Source: JANJUB01 sp964586225
GTDB lineage: Bacteria > Armatimonadota > Fimbriimonadia > Fimbriimonadales > Fimbriimonadaceae
Reading direction: 5' to 3'
Length of the DNA: 64,000 bases
Assembly: GCA_964586225.1 (NCBI GenBank)
Contig: CAZPHD010000010.1
Span: 1 to 64,000 of the forward strand
In this document: piece after piece, positions 43,316 through 52,033 of the stretch
Layout of the letters: each line of letters starts with the position of its first letter
Position numbering within the stretch: the stretch's first letter is position 1
Translations under genes and position numbers: made by a program
Notes under the pieces: model-generated
Seen by the model: only the letters and a program-made list of their open reading frames with translations
The model's database searches: none
What the model was told of the DNA's origin: nothing

Positions 43316-46015
43316 CTACTTATCCAGCGTCGAGACCTTCATCCGTCCGCGGATCGCCGCTTGCGCGGCGGCCAATCGAGCGATCGGCACGCGGAACGGC
43401 GAGCACGACACGTAGTCCAGCCCAATCTCGTGACAGAAGTAGATTGACTCCGGGTCGCCGCCGTGCTCGCCACAGATGCCGCACTTGAGGTTCCCGCGAA
43501 CCGCGCGACCTTCCTTAACCGACATTCGCATCAGCCGGCCCACGCCGGTCTGGTCGATCGTCTCGAACGGGTTGCGCGGCAGAATCTTCTGCTCGACGTA
43601 GCGCTGGAGGAACTTGCCCTCGGCGTCGTCCCGCGAGTAGCCGAACGTCATCTGCGTGAGGTCGTTCGTGCCAAAGCTGAAGAACTGCGCATACTCCGCG
43701 ATCTCGCCCGACGTCAGCGCCGCACGCGGCACCTCGATCATGGTTCCGAACAGGTAGGGCACGTTCACGCCCACCGCCGCGACCACATCGCGCGCGACCT
43801 GCTCCAGCTGCGACTGCACCACGCGAAGCTCATTCACATGGCCCACGAGCGGAATCATGATCTCGGGGAGCACTTCGCCACCACGTTGAGTGACGGCGCA
43901 CGCCGCCTTCATGATCGCCCGCGTTTGCATGCCGACGAGGCCCGGCAGGATGATCGACAGGCGCACACCGCGTAGGCCGAGCATCGGATTCTGCTCCTTC
44001 ATCGCTTCGACTTCGGCGAGGAGCTTCATCTTCTCCTCGAGCTTAGACTGGAGCGACGTATCGCCCAGCTCGATGCGGGTCTTGAGCTCGGTTGTCTCCG
44101 CCACCAAGTGGTCATGCGACGGCAAGAACTCGTGAAGCGGCGGATCGATGAGTCGGATCGTCACCGGCTTGCCGTTCATGGCTTCAAAGATGCCCTCAAA
44201 GTCGGCTTGCTGAACGACTTCCAGCTTGTCGAGGCACGCCTGGCGCACGGCCTCGTCCTTCGTGAGGATCATCTCCTGCACGATCGGCAGGCGGTCCTGC
44301 TCGAAGAACATATGCTCGGTGCGGCAGAGGCCAATGCCCTCGGCACCAAACTCGATAGCCTGGTGGCTGTCGCGCGGGTTGTCGGCGTTAGCGCGCACCC
44401 GCAGCGTGCGGAACTCATCGGCCCAGCCCATGAGCACGCCAAAGGCCCCACTCACTTCGGGGGCGATCAGCTTGAGCGCACCGAGGTAGACGTTGCCGGT
44501 CGTACCGTCGAGCGTGATCACATCACCCTCGCGCACGACCTGACCCCCGACCTTGAACTGCTTGCCGCGCGTGTCGACCTCCAGCGCTTCTGCACCCGCC
44601 ACGCAGGGGATGCCAAAGCCGCGAGCGACAACCGCCGCGTGCGACGTCTTGCCGCCGCGAGCGGTGAGCACGCCCTGCGCCGCCAACATCCCGTGAACGT
44701 CATCGGGATTCGTTTCGTCGCGGCAGAGAATCACCTTCTCGCCCGCGCCGCCATGGCCACCGCGCTCCGCGGCCGTATCGGCATCGAACACCGCGATGCC
44801 CACCGCAGCACCAGGTGAGGCGGCCAGACCCGTCGCAAGCAACACCGCTCCTTCGAGCGAGGCCGGGTCGATGCGCGGGTGAAGCAACTGGTCGAGGTGC
44901 GAACCGGTCACGCGATTCACCGCTTCTTCCTTGCTGATCAGCCCTTCTTCAACCATCTCAACCGCGGCTCGCACCGCGGCGACGCCTGTGCGCTTGCCCG
45001 ATCGGCACTGGAGCATGAACAGCTTGCCGTGCTCGATCGTGAACTCCACGTCTTGCAGGTCCTTGTAGTGCGATTCGAGGATCTTGCACACGCGGACGAA
45101 GTCGTTGTAAACGGCCTCGTTCTGCTTCTGCAACTCGCTGATCGGCACCGGAGTGCGCACGCCCGCGACAACGTCTTCGCCTTGGGCATTCATCAGGTAT
45201 TCGCCATACAGCACATGCTCGCCGGTGCTGGGGTCGCGCGTAAAGGCCACGCCCGTGCCGCAGTCGTCGCCGGCATTGCCATAGACCATGCTCTGCACGG
45301 TGACGGCGGTGCCGATCTCGTCGGGAATCTTCTCCGTGCGTCGGTAGACGATCGCGCGATCGTTGTTCCAGCTCTTGAATACCGCCTCGACCGACAGCGC
45401 CAGCTGCTCCCACACGTCGGTCGGGAACTCGCGACCCGCACCTTCGCGCACGTGGGCGAGAAACAACTCGCAGATCTCCTTGAGGTGATCTGCGGTGAGT
45501 TCGAGGTCGTTCGATGCGCCGACCTTCTTCTTATACTCAGAGAAGATGTGCTCGTCGAATCCGTGCTTGCTCAGGCCAAACGCCACGTCGCTGAACATCA
45601 TGATGAAGCGACGGTAGGAGTCGTACACGAAGCGAGCGTCGCCCGTCTCCGCGATGAGCGCCTCGACCGTCATCGGGTTCAGACCCAGGTTGAGGACGGT
45701 GTCCATCATGCCCGGCATGCTGAACTTGGAGCCCGATCGGACTGACATCAGCAGGGGCTTGGTGCTGCCGCCGAAGCTGCGCTGCATGGTGTTCTCGACG
45801 TCAGTAACAGCGGTGCGAACTTCGTCCATCAGGCCCGCAGGGAGCTGTCGCCCGGCGGCGTAATACTCGTTGCAGACTTCGGTGGTGATCGTGAATCCCG
45901 GCGGAACCGGAAGTCCGATGTTGGTCATCTCGGCGAGGTTGGCCCCTTTACCGCCGAGGAGGTCGCGCATGGAGGCATTGCCCTCCCGGAACAAATAGAC
46001 ACGCTTGGTGCTCAT
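43316..46015 (-). CDS. ppdK: Pyruvate, phosphate dikinase
   Basis: Interconverts pyruvate, ATP and phosphate with phosphoenolpyruvate, AMP and pyrophosphate. 899 residues, full length. N-terminal ATP-grasp domain (LGGKGANLAEMTNIGLPVPPG near 22), central phosphohistidine domain with GGKTSHAAVVARGFGIPCV, and the C-terminal barrel with the catalytic Cys in CGICGEHGGDPESI. GGAG at 46029-46032 lies upstream of the ATG. Monocistronic. Gluconeogenic or pyrophosphate-based glycolytic role. Confidence 0.96.
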   Translation of the reverse strand: MSTKRVYLFREGNASMRDLLGGKGANLAEMTNIGLPVPPGFTITTEVCNEYYAAGRQLPAGLMDEVRTAVTDVENTMQRSFGGSTKPLLMSVRSGSKFSMPGMMDTVLNLGLNPMTVEALIAETGDARFVYDSYRRFIMMFSDVAFGLSKHGFDEHIFSEYKKKVGASNDLELTADHLKEICELFLAHVREGAGREFPTDVWEQLALSVEAVFKSWNNDRAIVYRRTEKIPDEIGTAVTVQSMVYGNAGDDCGTGVAFTRDPSTGEHVLYGEYLMNAQGEDVVAGVRTPVPISELQKQNEAVYNDFVRVCKILESHYKDLQDVEFTIEHGKLFMLQCRSGKRTGVAAVRAAVEMVEEGLISKEEAVNRVTGSHLDQLLHPRIDPASLEGAVLLATGLAASPGAAVGIAVFDADTAAERGGHGGAGEKVILCRDETNPDDVHGMLAAQGVLTARGGKTSHAAVVARGFGIPCVAGAEALEVDTRGKQFKVGGQVVREGDVITLDGTTGNVYLGALKLIAPEVSGAFGVLMGWADEFRTLRVRANADNPRDSHQAIEFGAEGIGLCRTEHMFFEQDRLPIVQEMILTKDEAVRQACLDKLEVVQQADFEGIFEAMNGKPVTIRLIDPPLHEFLPSHDHLVAETTELKTRIELGDTSLQSKLEEKMKLLAEVEAMKEQNPMLGLRGVRLSIILPGLVGMQTRAIMKAACAVTQRGGEVLPEIMIPLVGHVNELRVVQSQLEQVARDVVAAVGVNVPYLFGTMIEVPRAALTSGEIAEYAQFFSFGTNDLTQMTFGYSRDDAEGKFLQRYVEQKILPRNPFETIDQTGVGRLMRMSVKEGRAVRGNLKCGICGEHGGDPESIYFCHEIGLDYVSCSPFRVPIARLAAAQAAIRGRMKVSTLDK

Positions 46016-46108
46016 AAGCGAAGCTGATTCTCCTTACGTAGGATTGCGCACCCAGGAGACGACGTCGTTGGCGCAGACGGGCGGTCGCAGTTGACAGGAG
46101 TTTACCTT

Positions 46109-46157
46109 CCGAACTCCCCCTCGCCCCTCAGGGGAGAGGGGGTTGGGGGGTGAGGGG
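46109..46157. repeat. C/G-rich palindromic repeat (intergenic copy)
   Basis: CCGAACTCCCCCTC, a short hairpin CCCCTCAGGGG, then GAGGGGGTTGGGGGGTGAGGGG. Located between divergent ppdK and lemA. The reverse complement is found inside the GH15 gene at 34551-34610. Confidence 0.85.
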
Positions 46158-46178
46158 CGAAGCGCGCATACTACACAC

Positions 46179-46721
46179 ATGGAGATCTTGTTGATTGCCA
46201 TTGTCGCGGCGATCTTGGCGGGAGCGATCGTGCTGTACAACGGCCTCATCCGCATGCGGCAACTCACCCGGAACGCCTGGTCGGACGTGGATGTGTATCT
46301 CAAGCGGCGTGCCGAGTTGATCCCCAACCTCGTTACGGCGGTCAAAGCCTATGCCTCGCACGAAGCCACCCTCTTCGAGGCCATCGCCACCGCCCGAACG
46401 ACTGCCATGGGCGCGGGCAACGTTGCCGAGCGCGCCGACGCCGAGTCGCAACTGGGGACGGCGGTTCACCGCGCGCTGTTTTTGGCCGAGCAATATCCCG
46501 AACTCCGATCCAGCAACAACTTTCTGAATCTTCAGCAAGAGCTGTCCGAGACGGAGACCAAGATCGCCCAGGCGCGCCGGTATTACAACGCCTGCGTTCG
46601 CGATCTGAACACCAAGGTCGAATCCTTTCCCTCGGGCCTGCTCGCGGGGCTCGCCGGGGTGAAACACGAGGAGTTCTTCCAACTGGATGCGGCTTCGGAG
46701 CGCGAAGTGCCCAAGGTGTGA
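46179..46721 (+). CDS. LemA family protein
   Basis: 180 residues from ATG 46179. One N-terminal helix (3-22) then the LemA core: RNAWSDVDVYLKRRAELIPNLVTAV, a signature almost identical in the family, and YNACVRDLNTKVESFPSGLLAG near 145-165. C-terminus ends EEFFQL-DAASEREVPKV. LemA proteins are periplasm-facing helical bundles of unclear role. No TPM-domain partner gene nearby, which often accompanies lemA. Confidence 0.93.
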   Translation: MEILLIAIVAAILAGAIVLYNGLIRMRQLTRNAWSDVDVYLKRRAELIPNLVTAVKAYASHEATLFEAIATARTTAMGAGNVAERADAESQLGTAVHRALFLAEQYPELRSSNNFLNLQQELSETETKIAQARRYYNACVRDLNTKVESFPSGLLAGLAGVKHEEFFQLDAASEREVPKV

Positions 46722-46821
46722 AGGGAACTGGGATGCGGACTCCCAAGGCCTGAGCTTCTACCGTTGGACCCCCGCGTAAGCCAACAAGCCAACACTCCCT
46801 CGCATCCGTACGCCGAACCTC

Positions 46822-46936
46822 CCGGTAACCCGACCCCTGCAATTCCCCCATATCACCCCTAGAGCACCCCTAATTCGCGTCGCAATAGGGGTGCTCTAGG
46901 GGAGATATAGCCGCGTTCCAGGGGTGAGGTAACCGG
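46822..46936. repeat. Nested inverted repeat element after lemA
   Basis: Inner perfect 17-bp arms CCCCTAGAGCACCCCTA (46856-46872) and TAGGGGTGCTCTAGGGG (46886-46902), next arms ATATCA/GATAT, and outer arms CCGGTAACC..ACCCCTG (46822-46839) and CAGGGGT..GGTAACCGG (46919-46936). The left arm is itself a tandem CACCCCTAGAG-CACCCCTA. Between two plus-strand genes. Confidence 0.85.
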
Positions 46937-46960
46937 CACCCCTGCCCGACAATAGGAGAC

Positions 46961-47743
46961 ATGGCGAAGCTCAGACCCAGCGCGATGCTCTCGGATTTCT
47001 CCGGCCGATTGGCGGGAGACATCGTCGTGAACTCTCCCAGCGGCCTCGTTCTCAGGCGTCAACAGGTCTTCCGCCGACCGACCTCTCCCGGTCAGGCCGC
47101 TGCCGCCAAGCGCATGAGTCAAGCCTCGAAGCTTTGGCTTCAGCTCTCGGAAGCTCAGGTCGAAGCCTGGGACCGCTTCGCACACCGCATCACCCGCACC
47201 GGGCGGGTCTCCAACGAGCACTACCATCCGACCGGGTTCAACATGTTTGTCGCGCTCTCCGTTAAGCTCTGGCAGATCGACCCCGAACAGGCCGTGCCCT
47301 TGACCCCGCCGACCTCGGCGTTCCTCGGCGATGACATCCTGGTGAGCGCCGCCCCCGACCCCGGAGTCCTGGTCTCACCCTTCGCGAACTACCAGCTCGT
47401 GGAATCGTCAGGCACCACTGATGAGGACACCCACATCATCTTCGCCGCCTCAGGCCCCAACATGGAGAACGTGACCACCGAGCTCTTCCTTCAGCGCCTG
47501 GCGCATCCCAACCGCAAGCCGGGCGTGCAGTTCAAGTCGGTCGGCTTTCATACCTTCACGCCCGATGCACCCTCAATCGCCGTTGCCGTGGAGCCGGGCA
47601 CCTACGTTCCGGCCTATCAGTTTGTGAACACCGAGACGGGCCAGATCACGCTCCAGCAGACACTCGCAAAGCTGATCGCGGGCGAACTTGTGGCCCGCGC
47701 TAGCGGTTGCTGCCCGTGCTGCGGCCATGCGTTGCGTTCGTAG
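46961..47743 (+). CDS. Unknown protein with C-terminal Cys-rich knuckle
   Basis: 260 residues; AGGAG five bases before the ATG. The N-terminal 90 residues (LSDFSGRLAGDIVVNSPSG, RRQQVFRRPTSPGQAAAAKR, LSEAQVEAWDRFA) resemble a widespread unnamed family with 'G.ig..v....G....R......P.t..Q...' then 'W..Ls..q...W..fa', often near phage or surface genes. The rest is beta-rich. It ends ASGCCPCCGHALRS, a possible metal-binding CC-P-CC-x-H. No signal peptide. No function assigned. Confidence 0.7.
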   Translation: MAKLRPSAMLSDFSGRLAGDIVVNSPSGLVLRRQQVFRRPTSPGQAAAAKRMSQASKLWLQLSEAQVEAWDRFAHRITRTGRVSNEHYHPTGFNMFVALSVKLWQIDPEQAVPLTPPTSAFLGDDILVSAAPDPGVLVSPFANYQLVESSGTTDEDTHIIFAASGPNMENVTTELFLQRLAHPNRKPGVQFKSVGFHTFTPDAPSIAVAVEPGTYVPAYQFVNTETGQITLQQTLAKLIAGELVARASGCCPCCGHALRS

Positions 47744-47757
47744 TATTGTGTCCTCGG

Positions 47758-47797
47758 CCAACACTCGAACACGCCAACATCCCAACATGCTAAGATT
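47758..47797. repeat. Octamer tandem array
   Basis: Four to five units of 8 bp in register: CCAACACT, CGAACACG, CCAACATC, CCAACATG, then a decayed CTAAGATT. Just after the stop of the 260-aa gene; a small hairpin GGGGTTGGACCCC follows at 47804-47816. Confidence 0.75.
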
Positions 47798-47829
47798 CTT
47801 GCCGGGGTTGGACCCCAGGGAGTGAACAC

Positions 47830-48180
47830 ATGAGTGCACAAGAAGTTGGCCAGCAGCTGGTTGACCTGTTCAACAAGGGCGAGATGGGCCCGATCTATCA
47901 GAACCTGTATTCGAACGACATCCTGAGTGTCGAGGCTGACGGCGCGGAATACAAGGGCATGGAAGCCATCAACGGCAAGAACGAGTGGTGGGAGAGCAAC
48001 TTCGAGACCCATGGTGGCTCGGCGAAGGGGCCCTTCCCGCATGGCAACCAGTTCGCGGTGATCTACAACATGGACATCACGGAGCGCGCCTCGGGCAACC
48101 GCTTCAATATGGAAGAAGTCGGCGTGTATACGGTCGCCGATGGCCGGATCGTTGAGGAACGGTTCTTCTACACGAGTTAG
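47830..48180 (+). CDS. SnoaL-like / NTF2-fold protein
   Basis: 116 residues with the NTF2-like pattern: N-terminal helices (AQEVGQQLVDLFNKGE), LYSNDILSVEADG, EYKGMEAINGKNEWWESNF and a curved sheet ending VADGRIVEERFFYTS. These are orphan small-molecule-binding or enzyme folds; no catalytic pair can be named. GGGAGTG upstream of the ATG. The stop codon TAG is the first part of the following heptamer array. Confidence 0.75.
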   Translation: MSAQEVGQQLVDLFNKGEMGPIYQNLYSNDILSVEADGAEYKGMEAINGKNEWWESNFETHGGSAKGPFPHGNQFAVIYNMDITERASGNRFNMEEVGVYTVADGRIVEERFFYTS

Positions 48181-48277
48181 CAGTATGCAGTTACCAGTAT
48201 GCAGTTAGCAGTAGAACTATCGGAGTTTTAATCCGCCGATTCACTGCCAACTGCATACTGCCAACTGCAAACTTGCC
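48178..48277. repeat. Heptamer tandem array with inverted copies
   Basis: Left arm in 7-bp register from 48181: units of the form GCAGTAT, GCAGTTA, CCAGTAT, GCAGTTA, GCAGTAG (first base in 48180). Middle ATCGG...CCGAT hairpin. Right arm 48243-48277: ACTGCCA, ACTGCAT, ACTGCCA, ACTGCAA, ACTTGCC. It joins the convergent SnoaL-like and ggt genes and would fold as a single hairpin of about 100 bases. Confidence 0.88.
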
Positions 48278-48278
48278 C

Positions 48279-49931
48279 TCACCGCCCTGCCGCACCGGAT
48301 GTCGAAATCCGTGGATCGGTGCCACTTTGTCGCTCTCCACTTGGCGAAATCCAGATCGCATGGCATGAGCCCATCGAGCGACCACGTTCCTCGAAGATGT
48401 GTCCGCGGGCTTCCAGCGCTTTACGAACATCCACGCTGAGGCCAAAAGGCTCCCATCGGATCGCATCGGGCATCCACTGATGGTGGAAGCGCGGTGCACT
48501 CACCGCCTGCTGAATGTTCATCCCGTGGTCGGTAACGTTCAAGATCGTCTGGAAAACGGTGTTGATAATCGTCGGTCCGCCGGGGGAACCGAGCACCATC
48601 GCCAGCTTTCCATTGCGCGTCAAGATTGTCGGGGTCATGGAAGACAGCGGTCGCTTGCCGGGCTGGATGGCGTTCTTCTCACCCTGGATCAAGCCAAAGA
48701 GATTAGGCGTTCCCGGACGAGCGGCAAAGTCATCCATTTCGTTATTCAATAGGAACCCCGCCCCTTCGACGGTCGCGCCCGCGCCAAAGCTCGCATTGAT
48801 GGTGTAGGTGTTACTCACCGCGTTGCCCTCGCGGTCCACGATGCTGTAGTGGGTCGTGTCCTCGGACTCCGGCTTCCAAGGCGCCAACGATTTAGACGGC
48901 GTGGCCCGCTCGCCGATGCTCTCCCGAAGGCGCTTGAGATACGACGATTCGAGCAGCTTCTCGCTCGGAACCTTCACAAAGTCCGGGTCGGCCGGATGTT
49001 CGGCGCGGTCGGCGAAGGCGCGTTTCATCGCCTCGACCATCAGGTGAATCGTCTCCGAGCTACCGCTGCCCGACTGCTTTAGATCATCCCCGCCCAACAT
49101 GCCCAGCATCTGCAGCACCGCGATACCTCCTGAACTCGGCGGCGGCATCGTAATGACCTCGTAGCCGCGGCAGCTTCCCACCATCGGCTTGCGCCAGGTC
49201 ACCCGATAGTTCGCTAGGTCAGTCTCCGTGATATGCCCCTTGTGTTGCACCATTGCCTGAACCATCAGGCGCGCCGTCTCCCCGCGGTAGAAGCCGTCGG
49301 CCCCTTGGTCGCGCAGTCGCGCCAGGGTCTTGGCAAGGTCGGGTTGACGCCATGTCTCGCCTGCCTTATAGAAGTCGCCGCCGCGACAGAATTGGGCATA
49401 GGCGGCAGGGAAGGGCTTAAACATATCGGCGTTTGACCGCAGACTATCCGCCAAGCCCGGCGGCAGCGCAAACCCGTCAATGGCGAGCCGCACCGCGGGC
49501 TCAACCAACTCCTTCCACGCCAGCTTGCCGTATCGCCGGTGGGCTTCCGCCATTCCGAGCGGCGTGCCAGGCACTCCGGCGGCGCGGTAGCCGACGGTCG
49601 AGTCCTTGGTGAGCTCGCCCTTGGCGTCGAGGTACATGTTCTTCGTCGCCGATGCCGGGGCGGTCTCGCGATAATCCAGCGCGACCGCCTCACTGGACGC
49701 CAACCGGATCACCATGAATCCTCCGCCGCCCAGATTCCCCGCCGCCGGATGCGTCACCGCCAGCGCAAACCCCACCGCAACCGCCGCATCGACCGCGTTG
49801 CCACCCTTCCGCAGGATGTCGGCACCCACCTGCGAAGCGATCTGGCTGTCCGACACGACAACCTCCTCGGCAAACCGCCCCGGATGGCCCTGACCGAGGG
49901 CGATGACCGACAACGCAGCGAGCGACACCAT
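48279..49931 (-). CDS. ggt: Gamma-glutamyltransferase
   Basis: Periplasmic Ntn-hydrolase that cleaves the gamma-glutamyl bond of glutathione and related peptides. 550 residues, signal peptide at the start (MVSLAALSVIALGQG). The autoprocessing/nucleophile Thr is in DTTHYSIVDREGNAVSN (about 360); GGNAVDAAVAV (N-terminal), LLNNEMDDF, and GSPGGPTIINTV are family motifs. It starts 35 bases from the divergent GH20 gene. Its stop is two bases from the heptamer hairpin. Confidence 0.95.
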   Translation of the reverse strand: MVSLAALSVIALGQGHPGRFAEEVVVSDSQIASQVGADILRKGGNAVDAAVAVGFALAVTHPAAGNLGGGGFMVIRLASSEAVALDYRETAPASATKNMYLDAKGELTKDSTVGYRAAGVPGTPLGMAEAHRRYGKLAWKELVEPAVRLAIDGFALPPGLADSLRSNADMFKPFPAAYAQFCRGGDFYKAGETWRQPDLAKTLARLRDQGADGFYRGETARLMVQAMVQHKGHITETDLANYRVTWRKPMVGSCRGYEVITMPPPSSGGIAVLQMLGMLGGDDLKQSGSGSSETIHLMVEAMKRAFADRAEHPADPDFVKVPSEKLLESSYLKRLRESIGERATPSKSLAPWKPESEDTTHYSIVDREGNAVSNTYTINASFGAGATVEGAGFLLNNEMDDFAARPGTPNLFGLIQGEKNAIQPGKRPLSSMTPTILTRNGKLAMVLGSPGGPTIINTVFQTILNVTDHGMNIQQAVSAPRFHHQWMPDAIRWEPFGLSVDVRKALEARGHIFEERGRSMGSCHAIWISPSGERQSGTDPRISTSGAAGR

Positions 49932-49966
49932 AACGCGAGGTTTACCCCGCCAAGTAACCTAAGCGA

Positions 49967-52033
49967 ATGCGTTGGTTGGGGATTGCATTCACGGTCATCA
50001 TAGTCAGCATCGGGCAGGCGAGCATCGTGCCGATGCCGAAACAGATGGAGCGGGGCGCGCCAGCAACACGCAAGATCGGTAGCATCCGCGCGCCAAAGGC
50101 CCTGACGCCCATCGTCGAAGCCTTCCGCACCGACTGGCCTGGACTCCAAAGCTCCGGCGCGGGTGAACTCGAAATCACCCTCGACCCCAAGCTCGGGGAA
50201 GAGGCCTATCGCATCGACCTTGGCAAGACCGCCACCATCCAAGCCGGTGGTGCCACGGGCGTCGCCTGGGCGCTGCAAAGCCTCGGCCAAACGCTCCACA
50301 CCAAGTCCCCGATCACCCAGATCAACGACGCTCCTGACATGGACTTCCGCACGGTGATGATTGATGTCGCCCGCCGCTATCACTCGCCCAGCACCCTGCG
50401 CCGCCTCATCCGCTGGGCGCAGATCGGCAAAATCCGCTATCTGCAACTCCACCTCACCGACGACCAGAACTGGATGCTCCCGACCACCGTGCTCGCGGGC
50501 GTCGACGCCCGCAACACCCACAAGAGACCCGCCTACACCCGCAAGGAACTGACCGAACTTCAAGCCTATGCCGAAGCGCGCGGCGTCACGTTCATCCCCG
50601 AAGTCGACCTGCCCGGGCACAGCACCCTGCTCTGCGCGTTCGACCCCGCCGTGTATCGCATCCAAGGCTCGCCTTCGACCAACTGCATCAACTTCGCCTC
50701 CCCCAAGGTGCGCGAATCCCTCGCCACCCTCGTCGACGAAATCGCCGAGCTCTTTCCGAACGCGCCCTATATCCATCTCGGCGGCGACGAGGCGTGGTAT
50801 CCCGACACCCAAAACGACCCCCACTTTAAGGCCGCCGGCAAGCCCGCTGATCAGGTGTTCGTAGACTTTCTCGCCGACCTCTCGAAGAGGGTCGTCCGGC
50901 ACAGACGCATCCCACTGGTGTGGGAGGGCTTCCGCCCAAGCGAGGGCCAATACGCGCTGAAAACCCTGCCCAAGGAACTCGTGGTCATCGCGTGGGAGAA
51001 CCACTACTATCCCGCCGACCAGTTGCTGAAGGACGGCTTCCGTATCGTCAACGCGGGCTGGGACCCCGGCTATGTGGTCAACCACTACCCGTGGGATGCC
51101 TTCACCCTCGTTCCGTTGCCCAAGATGTACGCCTGGGACCCTCGGGTGTTTGGGCTGGTCGTCGGTCCCTACAGCACTCGGTTGGGCGATTCGCCAAACG
51201 TCATTGGCGGGTTGATGTGCTGGTGGGAAGGCCACGAATGGAACGCGCAACGGATCCTGCCCTCGCGGATTGCCACCTTTGGCGCCCGGCTTTGGAACGC
51301 GAAGGGCGAGCGTGACTACGCAGGCTTCATGCGCCGCGTGGAGGCGTTGAAGAGCCATGTGGATCGCACGTCGTTTCCTTTCGGCATGGTGCTGAGCGGA
51401 CCGGCCGATTTCACCGAAACGTTGACGCTCGGGGCATTGAGCGACCGACGAACCGTCGTCCGATTCCGAACCGATGGCCAGGTCCCGCAGGCGAGTGATC
51501 CCACGGGCGAAATCAAGATCACCGAGAGCGGCATCATCACCGCCCAGGCCTTCCGCGAGGGGCAACCGGTGGGCGAGACCCAGTTCATCCCGGTCCACAA
51601 GACGACCCTGGTGCCGAATCTCGCCCTGGGCAAGCCAGTGACCACGAGCAGCGTCGCCGATCCCGACTTCCCGGTCTCGCTCATCACCGATGGCATCGCC
51701 GATAACATCGGCGCTTTCTGGCTGAGCTACCCGCTGCCCGCCGACGCGACGATTGACCTCGGTCAGTTGACGGATTTCAACCGCATCGAGGTCGTTGCCT
51801 TTTGGGCCGCCGGGCAAGCCGCGCGCTACCGCGTGCAGGTGAGCGATGATGGCCGCATTTGGCGCGAGGTGATTGACGCCAGCGAGAACAAGGAAGGCGC
51901 GAAGCGCGAGGGCTATATCCACACCTTGGCGAAACAGCGGGCGCGCTACATCCGGCTCCAGGTCACGGGATCCGACCAGCACCCGGCGACGATGGGTCGC
52001 ATCCATGAAGTGCGGGTGTTCATGACACAATGA
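49967..52033 (+). CDS. Beta-N-acetylhexosaminidase (GH20) with C-terminal discoidin-like domain
   Basis: 688 residues, secreted (signal RWLGIAFTVIIVSIGQAS). GH20 N-terminal domain (to about 120), TIM barrel with FRTVMIDVARRYHSPSTL, PEVDLPGHS and the catalytic Asp-Glu pair in HLGGDEAWYPD (about 267); then after about 545 an F5/8 type C-like carbohydrate-binding domain (NLALGKPVTTSSVAD ... RYVQVSDDGRIW-like). Releases GlcNAc from chitin or peptidoglycan fragments using substrate-assisted catalysis. First gene of a four-gene overlapping run. Confidence 0.93.
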   Translation: MRWLGIAFTVIIVSIGQASIVPMPKQMERGAPATRKIGSIRAPKALTPIVEAFRTDWPGLQSSGAGELEITLDPKLGEEAYRIDLGKTATIQAGGATGVAWALQSLGQTLHTKSPITQINDAPDMDFRTVMIDVARRYHSPSTLRRLIRWAQIGKIRYLQLHLTDDQNWMLPTTVLAGVDARNTHKRPAYTRKELTELQAYAEARGVTFIPEVDLPGHSTLLCAFDPAVYRIQGSPSTNCINFASPKVRESLATLVDEIAELFPNAPYIHLGGDEAWYPDTQNDPHFKAAGKPADQVFVDFLADLSKRVVRHRRIPLVWEGFRPSEGQYALKTLPKELVVIAWENHYYPADQLLKDGFRIVNAGWDPGYVVNHYPWDAFTLVPLPKMYAWDPRVFGLVVGPYSTRLGDSPNVIGGLMCWWEGHEWNAQRILPSRIATFGARLWNAKGERDYAGFMRRVEALKSHVDRTSFPFGMVLSGPADFTETLTLGALSDRRTVVRFRTDGQVPQASDPTGEIKITESGIITAQAFREGQPVGETQFIPVHKTTLVPNLALGKPVTTSSVADPDFPVSLITDGIADNIGAFWLSYPLPADATIDLGQLTDFNRIEVVAFWAAGQAARYRVQVSDDGRIWREVIDASENKEGAKREGYIHTLAKQRARYIRLQVTGSDQHPATMGRIHEVRVFMTQ

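Noticed and set aside
48178..48277. Phase-variable simple sequence repeat
   Set aside because: Units are degenerate and not in a coding or promoter frame, so slip-strand switching is unlikely.
49754..52030. Minus-strand open frame of 758 codons opposite GH20
   Set aside because: Spurious: overlaps two well-supported genes and shows no motif.
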